Counted from the first letter of the stretch, positions 38,025 to 46,563 are shown. The stretch: DNA of 64,000 bases from UBA2387 sp019454665 (GCA_045862995.1 BTVX01000016.1:1-64000); one strand, 5' to 3'. Numbers and translations are program-made. Notes: generated by a model from the letters alone, not told the origin.

Positions 38025-39551
38025 TTACACGCCTGTGATGGCTGGATCGCTGGGCACATCGGTCAGCCCGGCGTTCCATGTGGCCGACTCCGCCGAGAGC
38101 GAGTCTTTGAATATCTGGGGTTGGGGAGGTGGCGCCCATTCGATCAGGGCGATCTCGTTGGGGCCGAGCGTGAACGGCACGGGCTCGTCGGCTTGCCCTT
38201 GCCACGCCTCGGCCTCCGGAGCGCTCGCGGCGCGAAGGCACTCGAACTGGACGGGCGTCGGGTTCTGGGGGCGGCCCATCGCTTCCCAGACTTCGAAGGC
38301 GCTTCCCGAACCGGGCTTGACCTGCATTCTGGTCACGCTGGCGGGTCCGGTGCGGTCGGAGAGTCGCAACGAGTCGCTCCAATCGCCCCAGGGCTGGTCG
38401 GGCGGCACGTGGTTCCAAACGAGGGCAGTGACCAACTCGCCATCGGCGGTGGCGGCGACCCCTCGCCCGAAGCCCAGCGTGGGAACTTCGAGGCGCAAGC
38501 CCTGCAATCGTCGCAGAAACCGAAACGCATGGAACGAGGGCTTGGGCAGGCCGTCCACGGTCAGCAGTCCGTAGGTCCCCGAGAACGGCGACTGAGGCAT
38601 CCCGGCTTCTTCGAACACGTCGCTGGCCACCCACCAGAAGAGCCCATCCATCAGGGGGTCGGTGTCCAGCGCGACGCGCACGGTGGTGGCGGCGCTTGCG
38701 ATGCCGTCAATGGTCGGGTTGTCCAACCAATCCACTTCGTCGGCGGATCGCGCGTCGAGAGCGTTCCACTCGGTGAGGAAGAACGGCCTGTCGCCGACAT
38801 GCTCCCGCAGCCGCCGCAGCCGCTCGCGGACGTAGGTGCCGGGATGATAGGGGCTCTCGCTGCGGTGCCGGACCGAGGCGAACTCGTTCATCGGATAGAC
38901 GTGCGTGCTGATGAAGTCGGCCTCGGGGCGCGCCTCGACGAACTCGGGCAGCCAACCGCCCTCGGCGGAGGCCGGACCGCCGACGTGCAGGCTGGGATCC
39001 ACCCGGTGCAGTCCCTCGCGCGAGGCGTCGAAGAGCTTCAGGTAGCCCTCCCAACCCCCGCTCCAAAACGCATCGAGGTTGGCCTCGTTCCAGACCTCGA
39101 AGCGCCACGAACGGACCTCCTCCGACCCGTAGCGGGCGATGGCCCAGCGAGCGAAGCTCTCGACCAACAGGGACCACTCCGCATAGTCCTTGGGAGGCGT
39201 GACGTTCTTGCGCCAATAGAAGAACGTCTGCTCGCCCGAGGCCAAAGCGCGCGGCATGGGGTTCAACTCGACGAACGGCTTCAGCCCGAGGCGGAGCATG
39301 GCGTCGAACACCTTGCCCACGTGGCCCCACTGGAATCGCAGCGAGCCATCCGAGTGTCGGATGACCACTTGCAAGTCGTCGTGAAACAGACCATGGAATC
39401 GGCAGGCCTTGAACGGCACGGCGTCGCAGACTTGGGCCAAGTGCTCTTGGACGTCTGCCCTGAGGAGTTCGTAGGCGCGTCCGACGCAAATCCCGTGTTC
39501 CCAAGCTCGTCGGAAGGGGGACAAGGTGGAACGGGTGCTCAGCTGGATCAA
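38025..39551 (-). CDS. GH39-like glycoside hydrolase (beta-xylosidase/alpha-iduronidase type)
   Basis: Clan GH-A retaining glycosidase of 508 residues, no signal peptide, so it acts on imported oligosaccharides. The TIM barrel has acid/base Glu in RFEVWNEANL (about 150) and nucleophile Glu in FFLTEWNALD (about 265), the GH39 motif pair. A C-terminal beta domain follows. It sits between lacI (4-base overlap at its start) and the fused transporter gene (two bases after its stop), so regulator, hydrolase and importer are one operon. Xylosides are the usual GH39 substrates, but the specificity here is a guess. Confidence 0.83.
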   Translation of the reverse strand: MIQLSTRSTLSPFRRAWEHGICVGRAYELLRADVQEHLAQVCDAVPFKACRFHGLFHDDLQVVIRHSDGSLRFQWGHVGKVFDAMLRLGLKPFVELNPMPRALASGEQTFFYWRKNVTPPKDYAEWSLLVESFARWAIARYGSEEVRSWRFEVWNEANLDAFWSGGWEGYLKLFDASREGLHRVDPSLHVGGPASAEGGWLPEFVEARPEADFISTHVYPMNEFASVRHRSESPYHPGTYVRERLRRLREHVGDRPFFLTEWNALDARSADEVDWLDNPTIDGIASAATTVRVALDTDPLMDGLFWWVASDVFEEAGMPQSPFSGTYGLLTVDGLPKPSFHAFRFLRRLQGLRLEVPTLGFGRGVAATADGELVTALVWNHVPPDQPWGDWSDSLRLSDRTGPASVTRMQVKPGSGSAFEVWEAMGRPQNPTPVQFECLRAASAPEAEAWQGQADEPVPFTLGPNEIALIEWAPPPQPQIFKDSLSAESATWNAGLTDVPSDPAITGV

Positions 39552-40558
39552 ACTTCAACCTCTCTTCTGGCGACCGATTGGCGGGAGACCAACACCGGCG
39601 GCGGGTCGGTCACGATCACGGCTCGCGGTTCGGCACCCTCGATCAGATCCAGCACGTGGACCACGGCCAAGCGACCGACCTCTTCAAGGGGCATACGGAC
39701 TGCTGTGATTCCCGGCGTCATGTATTGGGCGAACGGGTTGTCGTGAAAGCTGACGACGCTGACCTGTTCCGGAACCGAAACACCTCGTTGGAGCAGCGCC
39801 TTGATGGCCACCATCGCCGCGACGATCCCGCCGGTCGCGATAGCGGTGATCGGCTCTTTGTGCCACAGCAGCCGGTCCACGGCCGCCGCCGCTCCTTCGC
39901 CGGCGAACCCGCACTCGAACCAACGCCGCTCGGGCAATGCGATGCCGTGGCGACCCAGGACTTCGCGCGTCGCGGCAAGGCGTCTGCGCCCGATGTCGGT
40001 GCTTAGCGGTGCGCTCAGGTAGGCGATTTCGCGATGCCCTTGCTCGATGAGGTGGGCGATGGCCATAGTTGCGCCTCGGGCGTCGTCCATCATCACCGAG
40101 GCCGAACCCTCGGGGCCGGGGTGGTTGACCAGCACAAACGGGGCCCCCGTCGAGCGCAGCTTCTCGACCCAAGAGGCGTCGAGGCCCGCGTCGGCCAGAA
40201 TCAAGCCATCCGCGCGGTCTTCGGCAACCATTTCGAGAAACGCGGCGCGGCGGGCATCGTCCCGGGCGGACATCATGAGCAACGAGTAACCATGCTCGGC
40301 GGCGGCCTCGTTCGCCCCGACGATCATCTGGGCGTACACGGGGTTCTGGCTGTCGCTCAGCAAGATGCCGAGCGTCCGCGTCACCCGCGTCCGCAGGCTG
40401 CGGGCGGAACTGTTGGCGCGGTAGGCGATGTCGCGGGCCACCCGTTCGACCCGGGCGCGCGTCTCGCTGGACACCCGGATCGCGCCTCCGTGAAGGATGC
40501 GGGATGCGGTGGACGGGCTGACCGCTGCAATGCGCGCGACGTCTTTCAGCGTGGCCAT
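39548..40558 (-). CDS. LacI-family transcriptional regulator
   Basis: 336 residues. An N-terminal helix-turn-helix (TLKDVARIAAVSPSTASRIL) and hinge helix (about 45-60) bind DNA; the periplasmic-binding-protein-like core (RTLGILLSDSQNPVYAQMI onwards) binds a sugar effector and dimerises. It is the first gene of the operon with the GH39-like hydrolase and importer and overlaps the hydrolase start by four bases, so it is probably autoregulated. A candidate half-site lies over its own promoter, and a full palindrome of the same type lies before the dioxygenase gene at 32862. Confidence 0.92.
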   Translation of the reverse strand: MATLKDVARIAAVSPSTASRILHGGAIRVSSETRARVERVARDIAYRANSSARSLRTRVTRTLGILLSDSQNPVYAQMIVGANEAAAEHGYSLLMMSARDDARRAAFLEMVAEDRADGLILADAGLDASWVEKLRSTGAPFVLVNHPGPEGSASVMMDDARGATMAIAHLIEQGHREIAYLSAPLSTDIGRRRLAATREVLGRHGIALPERRWFECGFAGEGAAAAVDRLLWHKEPITAIATGGIVAAMVAIKALLQRGVSVPEQVSVVSFHDNPFAQYMTPGITAVRMPLEEVGRLAVVHVLDLIEGAEPRAVIVTDPPPVLVSRQSVARREVEV

Positions 40559-40591
40559 GAGATGGACTGCGGCAACTCGCCTGCGGCCCTA

Positions 40592-40620
40592 GGATAACAC
40601 AACCCCGCCAATGTGGTAAA
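40592..40620 (-). promoter_or_regulatory. putative promoter of the lacI-hydrolase-importer operon
   Basis: On the minus strand TTTACC (40620-40615) and TTATCC (40597-40592) are 17 bases apart, 34 bases before the lacI start. Both hexamers are only moderate matches. The operator-like sequence at 40613-40632 overlaps the -35. Confidence 0.4.
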
Positions 40621-40632
40621 TCGTTTGTTCAA
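40613..40632. promoter_or_regulatory. candidate LacI-type operator half-site
   Basis: On the minus strand TTGAACAAACGATTTACC shares the TTGAnCAAACGATT half with the palindrome at 32828-32847, centred on the same CG; the other half is degenerate. It lies between lacI and the divergent ferritin-like gene, whose ATG begins three bases after it. Confidence 0.4.
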
Positions 40633-40635
40633 GTC

Positions 40636-42048
40636 ATGCTTCCTTCCAACGCCCCCGAATCACCGACCCGGCTCGTTCAGGTGCCCGCCGAAGGAGGGAA
40701 GAAGCCAGACGTCGTGCGCCGGCTCGCCGAGTGGCAGTACCTGGAGCGCTCGTTCCACCGACTGATCTGCGCGTGGGGCCGCTGGCTTCGCGATTGGGAG
40801 GACAAGGTCGAACTCTCGCGCCACGTCTGGGAGCAGGCCGAAGCCGTCTCGCGGATTCGCAGGAGGCTCGCCGAGTTTCCCGGTACGCACCACAACGCCG
40901 ACGCTCCGGTTTCCGTCCGGTTGCAGGAGTGGGTGGATACGGTTCTCCAAGCCCCCACTTGGCACGACGCGTTCGACGGCATCTACCGCGAGTTGCTCGA
41001 GGCCATCGTTCGAGCGTACGTGCGGTATGCCGAGGCAGCGCACGCCGTCCACGACGCGCCGACGCTGGCGCTCCTGCGGGACCTAGTGCGCATGAAGGAC
41101 CAGCAGCGGCGGTGGTACCGCGATCTGCGGCGCCGACGGCCCCACACCACGGACAGCGACTATGCCGATCGCGTGGGTCGCGCCTTGGCCCGTGCAGGCG
41201 GATTGGCATCGCCGCTCGAAGCAGACGAACCCGCGCAGCCCTTGGGCAAGGCCACCGGCTTTCAGTTGCTCGCGCGGGCCAGGCACCCCCGAGGGACCGA
41301 GCCTCCTTGCCGATGGACGCCGTTCATGGATGGCGACTTCGCCCACGACCTCGAGGCGAGGCGTCTGTTCTGGTGCTACGGCTACATGCTCGAAATGAAC
41401 TTGGCGGAAGATCAACTCCTTTGGCTCTATTCGGCGGCCGACCTGCCTTGGGACTTCGTGTGCGATGTCTCCCGGCATCTTTGGGACGAGAGCCGCCACG
41501 GCGACAGCGGCCGATCGCGGTTGATGGACTTCGGACTCGACCTCGCGGACGTTGGCTACCCCTACTACGACGATCACGCGCCCGCGAACTTCGAGGGGCC
41601 GGGCCAGCACGAACTCGGACGGCCACCCCTGACCGAAACCGAGCTCTACGAGCAGATCTTCACCATCGGAATGGTCGCGGAGACCGGGCACTTCACGGTC
41701 AAGCGAGAGGCTTACGACGACTTCCGCGCGGCGGGCGATCTGGAGTCAGCCGAGATGATGTTGTTCGACATCGTGGACGAAACCGCCCACGTTCAGTACG
41801 CCCACCGTTGGCTGCCTCTGCTGGCCGAGCGCTGTGGTCGGCCCGCCGACGAGTTCCGCGAACGCGGGGTCTCGGAACGTCAGGCCCACGCCGAAGCGGC
41901 GGCCGATCGCCAGCGAAGGGCTTCCGAGTTGGTCCGCGATCCCGCCAACCCGGCATTCCGGCACTACCAAGGCTTGCGAGCGCGAATGCGGGATCGCGTT
42001 CCGCTGAAGCCGGTCGAACTCCCGCAGCGCTCGTACCTGCCTATGTAG
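40636..42048 (+). CDS. ferritin-like diiron-type protein, unknown function
   Basis: Soluble, mostly helical protein of 470 residues. The C-terminal half has two ExxH motifs in helices (WDESRHGDSG and VDETAHVQYAH) plus further Glu residues (MLEMNLAEDQ, AETGHF) at helix positions expected for a carboxylate-bridged diiron centre in a four-helix bundle. The N-terminal 200 residues are helical without a recognised domain. Redox or oxygenase chemistry is possible but not shown. No ribosome-binding site precedes ATG 40636. The gene is divergent from lacI and shares the operator-like region; its 3' end overlaps the sensor kinase gene by eight bases. Confidence 0.6.
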   Translation: MLPSNAPESPTRLVQVPAEGGKKPDVVRRLAEWQYLERSFHRLICAWGRWLRDWEDKVELSRHVWEQAEAVSRIRRRLAEFPGTHHNADAPVSVRLQEWVDTVLQAPTWHDAFDGIYRELLEAIVRAYVRYAEAAHAVHDAPTLALLRDLVRMKDQQRRWYRDLRRRRPHTTDSDYADRVGRALARAGGLASPLEADEPAQPLGKATGFQLLARARHPRGTEPPCRWTPFMDGDFAHDLEARRLFWCYGYMLEMNLAEDQLLWLYSAADLPWDFVCDVSRHLWDESRHGDSGRSRLMDFGLDLADVGYPYYDDHAPANFEGPGQHELGRPPLTETELYEQIFTIGMVAETGHFTVKREAYDDFRAAGDLESAEMMLFDIVDETAHVQYAHRWLPLLAERCGRPADEFRERGVSERQAHAEAAADRQRRASELVRDPANPAFRHYQGLRARMRDRVPLKPVELPQRSYLPM

Positions 42049-43528
42049 CCGCCGACGGCAGGACGACGCGCACCGTGGTTCCCGTGCCGACTTGGCTTTC
42101 CACCGAGAGCGTCCCGTGAGCGGCCTCGGCGAGCGCTTGCACGATGGCGAGTCCAAGACCGCAGCCTCCGTCCTCTCGCGACCGGGCGGCGTCGGCTCGA
42201 TAGAACCGTTCGGTGACGTGAGGCAGGTGCTCGGGGGCAATGCCTTCGCCGGTGTCGCGGACTTCCAGCGTCACCTGAGCCGCTTCGCTCGCTAGCCGCA
42301 CGTACACCGAGCCATGGTCAGGCGTGTACCGCAAGGCGTTCTCGACGAGGTTGGAGACGATTCGGGCCAGCGCATCGTGTGAAATGGCGGCGCGGGCGCC
42401 CGGCGTCAGGTCGGTCTGCAGACGGGCGTCGTGGAAAGCAGACAGGGCCTCGCGAACGGCGGCTTCGGCATCGCACGCTCCCGCCGCGAGTTGACCGGCA
42501 TCGGCGCGGGCGAGTGTGAGCAACTGTTGGACCAATCGAGAGACGGCGTCAGCGGCCTCGTCCACGGTGTTCAGGGCTTGGCGCAGGTCATCCGGCTCGG
42601 TCGCTGTTGCCAGGGCGACGCTCGACGTCAGTTTGATGCGGGCCAAGGGGGTGCGGAGTTCGTGCGAGGCGTCGGCGGTGAACTGGCGTTGCCGCTCCAG
42701 CGCGGCCTCGGTTTCGCGAAGCGAACGGTCCAACCGGGCCAACATGGCGTTGAACGTGCCCGCCATCGTCGCGAGTTCGTCGGTCCCCTGGACGGGGAGT
42801 CGCTTGCCGAGGTCGGTCGCGCCGATCTCGGCGGCCAGCGTGGTGACTTGTTGGATGGGTCGAAGGGCACGGTTGGCCAGGAACAGCCCGCCGATTCCGG
42901 CGACGAGCAGGGCGACGGGCACGAACCAAGCCGTTGTCTCCATTTGTTTGGCCCAAAACCTGCTGAAATCGCCTACTTCGGCAGCGACTTGGACGGCGCC
43001 GGACTCGCCCGTTCCCAGCGTCGTCGGAGCGGTGAACACCCGGAGCGGCACCTCGTCGAGGAGCGCGTCGGTGAATCCCGATCGTCCCTGGATGGCCGAG
43101 GCGACCGCGCCCGGATCCACCGGGATGCGGGGCTGGTCGGGTTCGAGCGGTGTCTCTCCGTTCGCGTTGAAGAACGTCGGGCGTCGGAACCACGGAAAGT
43201 TGCCCGGCCCACCTGGCCCGGGTCCGGGCCCGGGACCGGGGCCGGGGCCCATCCCTTGACCCGGTCCTTGACCTCTCGGTGCGAAGCGGCCTGCGCCTGG
43301 TCCGAGCCTCATGCCGAAGCCCGGTCCCTGGCCTTGCCCTTGCCCCATCGGCGGGCCACCGGCCAACTCGCCACGGTATCGCTCGACGCGCAACTGCAAG
43401 TCGCGGTCGAGGTTCTCCATGAGGGTCTTGCGCGTGGTGTGCGCCAAGGTGTAGCCGAACGCGACGAGCAGCCCCGCGATCATCAGCACGTTCCAAGCGA
43501 TGAGCTTGGTGCGGAACGAGAGATTCAG
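42041..43528 (-). CDS. sensor histidine kinase with Gly/Pro/Gln-rich extracytoplasmic loop
   Basis: About 495 residues. A first membrane helix (about 10-28), an extracytoplasmic region of about 120 residues with a striking Pro/Gly/Gln tract, a second helix (about 185-205), HAMP, then HisKA with phospho-acceptor His about 289 (ASHELRTPL) and the HATPase with NLVENALRYT, DTGEGI and GCGLGLAI. It phosphorylates the response regulator encoded just before it. The only start that gives the first helix is CTG 43528, preceded by GAGGAGG at good spacing and overlapping the regulator stop (CTGA). ATG 43489 would lose part of the helix. Confidence 0.85.
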   Translation of the reverse strand: MNLSFRTKLIAWNVLMIAGLLVAFGYTLAHTTRKTLMENLDRDLQLRVERYRGELAGGPPMGQGQGQGPGFGMRLGPGAGRFAPRGQGPGQGMGPGPGPGPGPGPGGPGNFPWFRRPTFFNANGETPLEPDQPRIPVDPGAVASAIQGRSGFTDALLDEVPLRVFTAPTTLGTGESGAVQVAAEVGDFSRFWAKQMETTAWFVPVALLVAGIGGLFLANRALRPIQQVTTLAAEIGATDLGKRLPVQGTDELATMAGTFNAMLARLDRSLRETEAALERQRQFTADASHELRTPLARIKLTSSVALATATEPDDLRQALNTVDEAADAVSRLVQQLLTLARADAGQLAAGACDAEAAVREALSAFHDARLQTDLTPGARAAISHDALARIVSNLVENALRYTPDHGSVYVRLASEAAQVTLEVRDTGEGIAPEHLPHVTERFYRADAARSREDGGCGLGLAIVQALAEAAHGTLSVESQVGTGTTVRVVLPSAAT

Positions 43529-44208
43529 GTGGGGTCCTCCTCGTGGGGCTCCAGGCGATAGCCCAGCCCGTGAACCGTTTGGACCAGCTTCACCTTGCGG
43601 CCCGCGTCGAGCTTCTTCCGCAGCGACGCCACGTGGAAGTTCACTGTGTTCGAGAGCGTCTCCTCGTCGTTCCATATCCGCTCCAGGATGACGTCGCGGG
43701 TCAGCGTACGGCCAGCGTTTCGAGCGAGGGCCTCGAGCAACGAGAACTCGCGGGGCGTGAGCCGGATGTCCTCGCCTGAGCGTTTGGCCGTATGGGCCAC
43801 GGGGTCGAGTTCGAGATCGGCGATTCGGATCACGGCGTCTTTGCGCGAGCTCTCCCTTCGCAACAGCGCTCGCAATCGGGCCAACAGCTCGCGGTAGTCG
43901 AAGGGCTTGGGCAGGTAATCGTCCGCCCCGCTGTCCAGGCCCTTCACGCGGTCGTCCACGGCATCTCGCGCGGTGAGCATGAGGATGGGCACGGCGACCC
44001 CGTGTTCGCGCACCTGCCGGCAAACCGTCCAGCCGTCCATCTTGGGGAGCATGATGTCGAGCACGATGGCGCCGTACGGGCGTTCGAGGGCCATGTCGAG
44101 GCCGGACTCGCCATCGCGGGCGACATCCACTTGATAGCCCGCCCGGGTCAGGCCCAAGTGAAGCCCTTCGGAAAGGACGGCATCGTCTTCGACGACCAGG
44201 ATCCGCAT
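43525..44208 (-). CDS. OmpR/PhoB-family response regulator
   Basis: 227 residues. Receiver domain with acidic pair Glu 7/Asp 8-9, phospho-acceptor Asp 51 (IVLDIMLP), Thr in LTAR and Lys 101 (PKPF). The C-terminal winged helix (about 130-222) has LTPREFSLLEALARNAGRTLTR and HVASLRKKLDAG. It is first in the operon with its kinase, and its stop overlaps the kinase CTG. The target genes are not indicated; the ferritin-like gene converges with the kinase. Confidence 0.93.
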   Translation of the reverse strand: MRILVVEDDAVLSEGLHLGLTRAGYQVDVARDGESGLDMALERPYGAIVLDIMLPKMDGWTVCRQVREHGVAVPILMLTARDAVDDRVKGLDSGADDYLPKPFDYRELLARLRALLRRESSRKDAVIRIADLELDPVAHTAKRSGEDIRLTPREFSLLEALARNAGRTLTRDVILERIWNDEETLSNTVNFHVASLRKKLDAGRKVKLVQTVHGLGYRLEPHEEDPT

Positions 44209-44298
44209 CGCTCTTCAGTCTAGCCAAGGCTTGTGGGTTTTCTGTGAGGACGGCTTGGTCTGGGCCATCCGACCCGAGCCGGGTAGAATAGCCGAATC

Positions 44299-44553
44299 GT
44301 GAGTGACAAGGTCCGGCACAAGCCCGCGTGGTGGAAGAACACGTACTTTTGGCTTGCCGCCATGTTGTTGGTGATCGGTCTGATCGGCTTGCCGTTCATC
44401 GGCGGCGAGGACTCGATCCGGGACCCCGGTCAGCGACGCGAAAGCGGCCTCGCGCCGATGTATCTGATCGCGTCGTTGGTCATGCTGGTCAACGGCTGGA
44501 TCAGCCACACGCTCACGATGCGCCACTACGAGGAGTCGCAAAGCGGCGACTAA
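44299..44553 (+). CDS. small two-helix membrane protein
   Basis: 84 residues from a GTG start. Two hydrophobic helices (TYFWLAAMLLVIGLIGLPF and MYLIASLVMLVNGWI) are joined by a polar loop; both ends are hydrophilic and should face the cytoplasm. No family is recognised. Transcribed away from the two-component genes; the zinc-ribbon gene follows after 25 bases. Confidence 0.6.
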   Translation: MSDKVRHKPAWWKNTYFWLAAMLLVIGLIGLPFIGGEDSIRDPGQRRESGLAPMYLIASLVMLVNGWISHTLTMRHYEESQSGD

Positions 44554-44578
44554 GCCTCACCGAAGGAATTCCTAACCC

Positions 44579-44779
44579 ATGGTCAAGTGCTCGTGCGGGA
44601 AACCGCTGGACAAGGTGCCGGATTGGCTGACAAGCGTGAACGTTCAGTTCATCTGCAACAACTGCCCCAACCGCGATTATCAGAACATCGCACATGCCAA
44701 GTTCCCCCCGGAGGCTCCCAAGAAGGAGCCTGAAGTCGAAGAGGAGATGATCCTCGGCGAAGACTTGGACGAGGAGTAA
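44579..44779 (+). CDS. small zinc-ribbon-like protein
   Basis: 66 residues. CSCGKPL near the N terminus and CNNC about 25 residues on form a probable four-Cys zinc site; the C-terminal third is acidic (EVEEEMILGEDLDEE). Such small proteins are common and often of unknown role. GAAGGAA lies 8-14 bases before ATG 44579. Probably co-transcribed with the upstream two-helix protein. Confidence 0.65.
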   Translation: MVKCSCGKPLDKVPDWLTSVNVQFICNNCPNRDYQNIAHAKFPPEAPKKEPEVEEEMILGEDLDEE

Positions 44780-44806
44780 GGACCGTCTGACGCGGGCGCG
44801 CCCCGT

Positions 44807-45901
44807 GTGACAGAATCGGTCGTGGCTCACATCACACGACGCAATCTCCTCGTCGGAGCGGGTGCCGTTGCCTTGGGCGCGGCGACTTCGCGGGTTCAAT
44901 CGCAGGACCCCAAACCGGTCGGCTGGGCCATCCTCGGCTTGGGCAACTACGCCACGCGCAACATCCTGCCCAACCTGAAGCACTGCAAACACACCAAGCT
45001 TGCCGCAGTGATCAGCGGGACTCCCGACAAGGCCAAGCGCATCGCCGGCGAGTACGGTCTCCCCGAGAGCAAGATCTACTCGTACGACGACATGGCGCGG
45101 ATCAAAGACGATCCCGACATCGAAGTCGTCTACGTTATCACGCCGCCCGGCACCCATGCGGGTTTCTCGATTCGAGCCGCCGAGGCATGGAAGCATGTGT
45201 GCTGCGAGAAGCCGATGGCAAGCGACTCGGCCGAATGCCGCGCCATGATCGAAGCGTGCCGCAAGGCCGGCACCCGCCTGCAGATCGGCTACCGCTGCCA
45301 CTTCGAGGCTCACAACCTGGAAGCCGTTCGGCTCTGCCGCAGCGGCGCGCTCGGTCAGATCCGAACGATCCGCAGCGAGCACGGGTTCACGATGAACACC
45401 GACCAGAGTTGGCACAGCAAGCGGGCCCTCGGCGGCATCGGCGCGATCTCCGAGATCGGCATCTACGCCATCCAAGCCATGTGCTACCTGGCGGGGGCGG
45501 ACCCGGTTTCGGTGTGGGGCACCCGCGACAAGCTGGACGTGCCACGGTTCAAAGAGGTCGAGGACGTGAACCACTTCAACCTGTTCTTCCCCGGCGGGAT
45601 TCAGGGCATCGGTTCGACGGCCTACTCGTGGAACGCCAACAACTTCCGCGTCTTGGGCTCGCGCGGCACGCTCGACGCCGAACCCGGCACGCCTTACTCG
45701 GGGCATCGCTACCGGCTGAACGGTCAGGAGATGACGATCGCGCCGAACAACCAGTGGGCAGAGCAAATGGACCACTTCTCGGAATGCGTCCGCGACCCCT
45801 CGAAGCCCCTGATCGCCTCGGGGGAGATGGGTTTGCGGGACATCCTGATCATGGAAGCGATCCTGAAGTCGGCTGACGAGAAGCGGGTGGTCAACCTGTA
45901 G
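44807..45901 (+). CDS. Gfo/Idh/MocA family oxidoreductase with Tat-type signal
   Basis: 364 residues. An N-terminal twin-arginine-like motif (ITRRNLLVGAGAVALGAA) suggests export in folded form with the cofactor bound, as in glucose-fructose oxidoreductases. The Rossmann domain (AILGLGNYATRNI) and the family's EKP motif (CCEKPMA, Glu about 134) precede the alpha/beta dimerisation domain with GIGAISEIGIYAI. It would oxidise or reduce a sugar or sugar derivative using tightly held NADP. Either GTG 44807 or GTG 44822 starts the protein. It is followed by a decayed gene. Confidence 0.87.
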   Translation: MTESVVAHITRRNLLVGAGAVALGAATSRVQSQDPKPVGWAILGLGNYATRNILPNLKHCKHTKLAAVISGTPDKAKRIAGEYGLPESKIYSYDDMARIKDDPDIEVVYVITPPGTHAGFSIRAAEAWKHVCCEKPMASDSAECRAMIEACRKAGTRLQIGYRCHFEAHNLEAVRLCRSGALGQIRTIRSEHGFTMNTDQSWHSKRALGGIGAISEIGIYAIQAMCYLAGADPVSVWGTRDKLDVPRFKEVEDVNHFNLFFPGGIQGIGSTAYSWNANNFRVLGSRGTLDAEPGTPYSGHRYRLNGQEMTIAPNNQWAEQMDHFSECVRDPSKPLIASGEMGLRDILIMEAILKSADEKRVVNL

Positions 45902-45919
45902 GGCGGGACTGTATCAGAA

Positions 45920-46303
45920 GTGAAGCACGCGATTCGGCTCCCTGACATCGGCAGATGGATGAAGGCCCTACCCCTGGGAGCACTGATCCAGTTGGGTGTT
46001 GTGGGGACATTGACGGGCGAGCATGGAGCAAGCTCCTTGGCCAGGGTCACGTGGCTGACTTGGATGGGCATCCCGCACATGCTCATCTAGCATTGGCTGA
46101 ACGGTGTCCGAAAACGGTGGTTGGTTTAGCTGGCGCTTGCCGGTTGGCTGTCGTTGGTCGGAGCAGGTGCCATTCTCGTGTGGGCTGACCAGGCGGAGGA
46201 GCCAACTCCGACGGGACAGGTGTTTCTCGGTTCCTTGGTACTTGTGAGTCCAATCATCGGCGCAGCCCTGTGTGGCCTGCGAGAGCCGCGTAGTCCTCAG
46301 TAG
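45920..46303 (+). pseudogene. relic of a small multi-helix membrane protein with two in-frame TAG codons
   Basis: One frame reads as a membrane protein across 128 codons but is interrupted by TAG at 46088-46090 and 46127-46129. The segments look like four helices: ALPLGALIQLGVVGTLTG, LARVTWLTWMGIPHMLI, LALAGWLSLVGAGAILVW and GQVFLGSLVLVSPIIGAAL, with a polar end. The sense on both sides of the stops lies in the same frame, so point mutations rather than indels broke it. No other gene fits this 390-base interval. The family is not identified. Confidence 0.5.
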
Positions 46304-46563
46304 TGGTAGCGGCAAGCGAGGATGCGGACCTTTCCGCCTTCCAAGACCTGGTACACGAGTCGGTGTTCGCGGTCGATTCGTCTGGACCAACATCCGGCAA
46401 GGTCGTGCTTCAGGGGCTCAGGCTGACCTGAACCATCGAATGGCGTGCGCTCGATCTCCTGAACCAGCTTCAGAATCCGAAGGGCTTTTCGGCGATCGTG
46501 CTCGACCCACCATTGAAGGTCTTCGATCGCATGGACGTCAAATTCCAAGCTTGGCTTTGACAT
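46297..46563 (-). CDS. Txe/YoeB family toxin
   Basis: 88-residue RelE-superfamily mRNA interferase that cleaves mRNA at the ribosome. Family features are FDVHAIEDLQWW, PEPLKHDLAGCWSRRI, the REHRLVYQV strand and the C-terminal CRYHY with catalytic His/Tyr. It overlaps the end of the antitoxin gene by 26 bases, which couples them in the usual antitoxin-first order. Confidence 0.9.
   Translation of the reverse strand: MSKPSLEFDVHAIEDLQWWVEHDRRKALRILKLVQEIERTPFDGSGQPEPLKHDLAGCWSRRIDREHRLVYQVLEGGKVRILACRYHY

Noticed and set aside
43190..43390. GC-rich short tandem repeat considered as a CRISPR or mobile repeat
   Set aside because: It is in frame and encodes the Pro/Gly/Gln tract of the kinase, with no spacers or terminal repeats.
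44255..44289. TTGGTC and TAGAAT as a promoter for the two-helix membrane protein
   Set aside because: The spacer is 23 bases, too long for a sigma-70 promoter.
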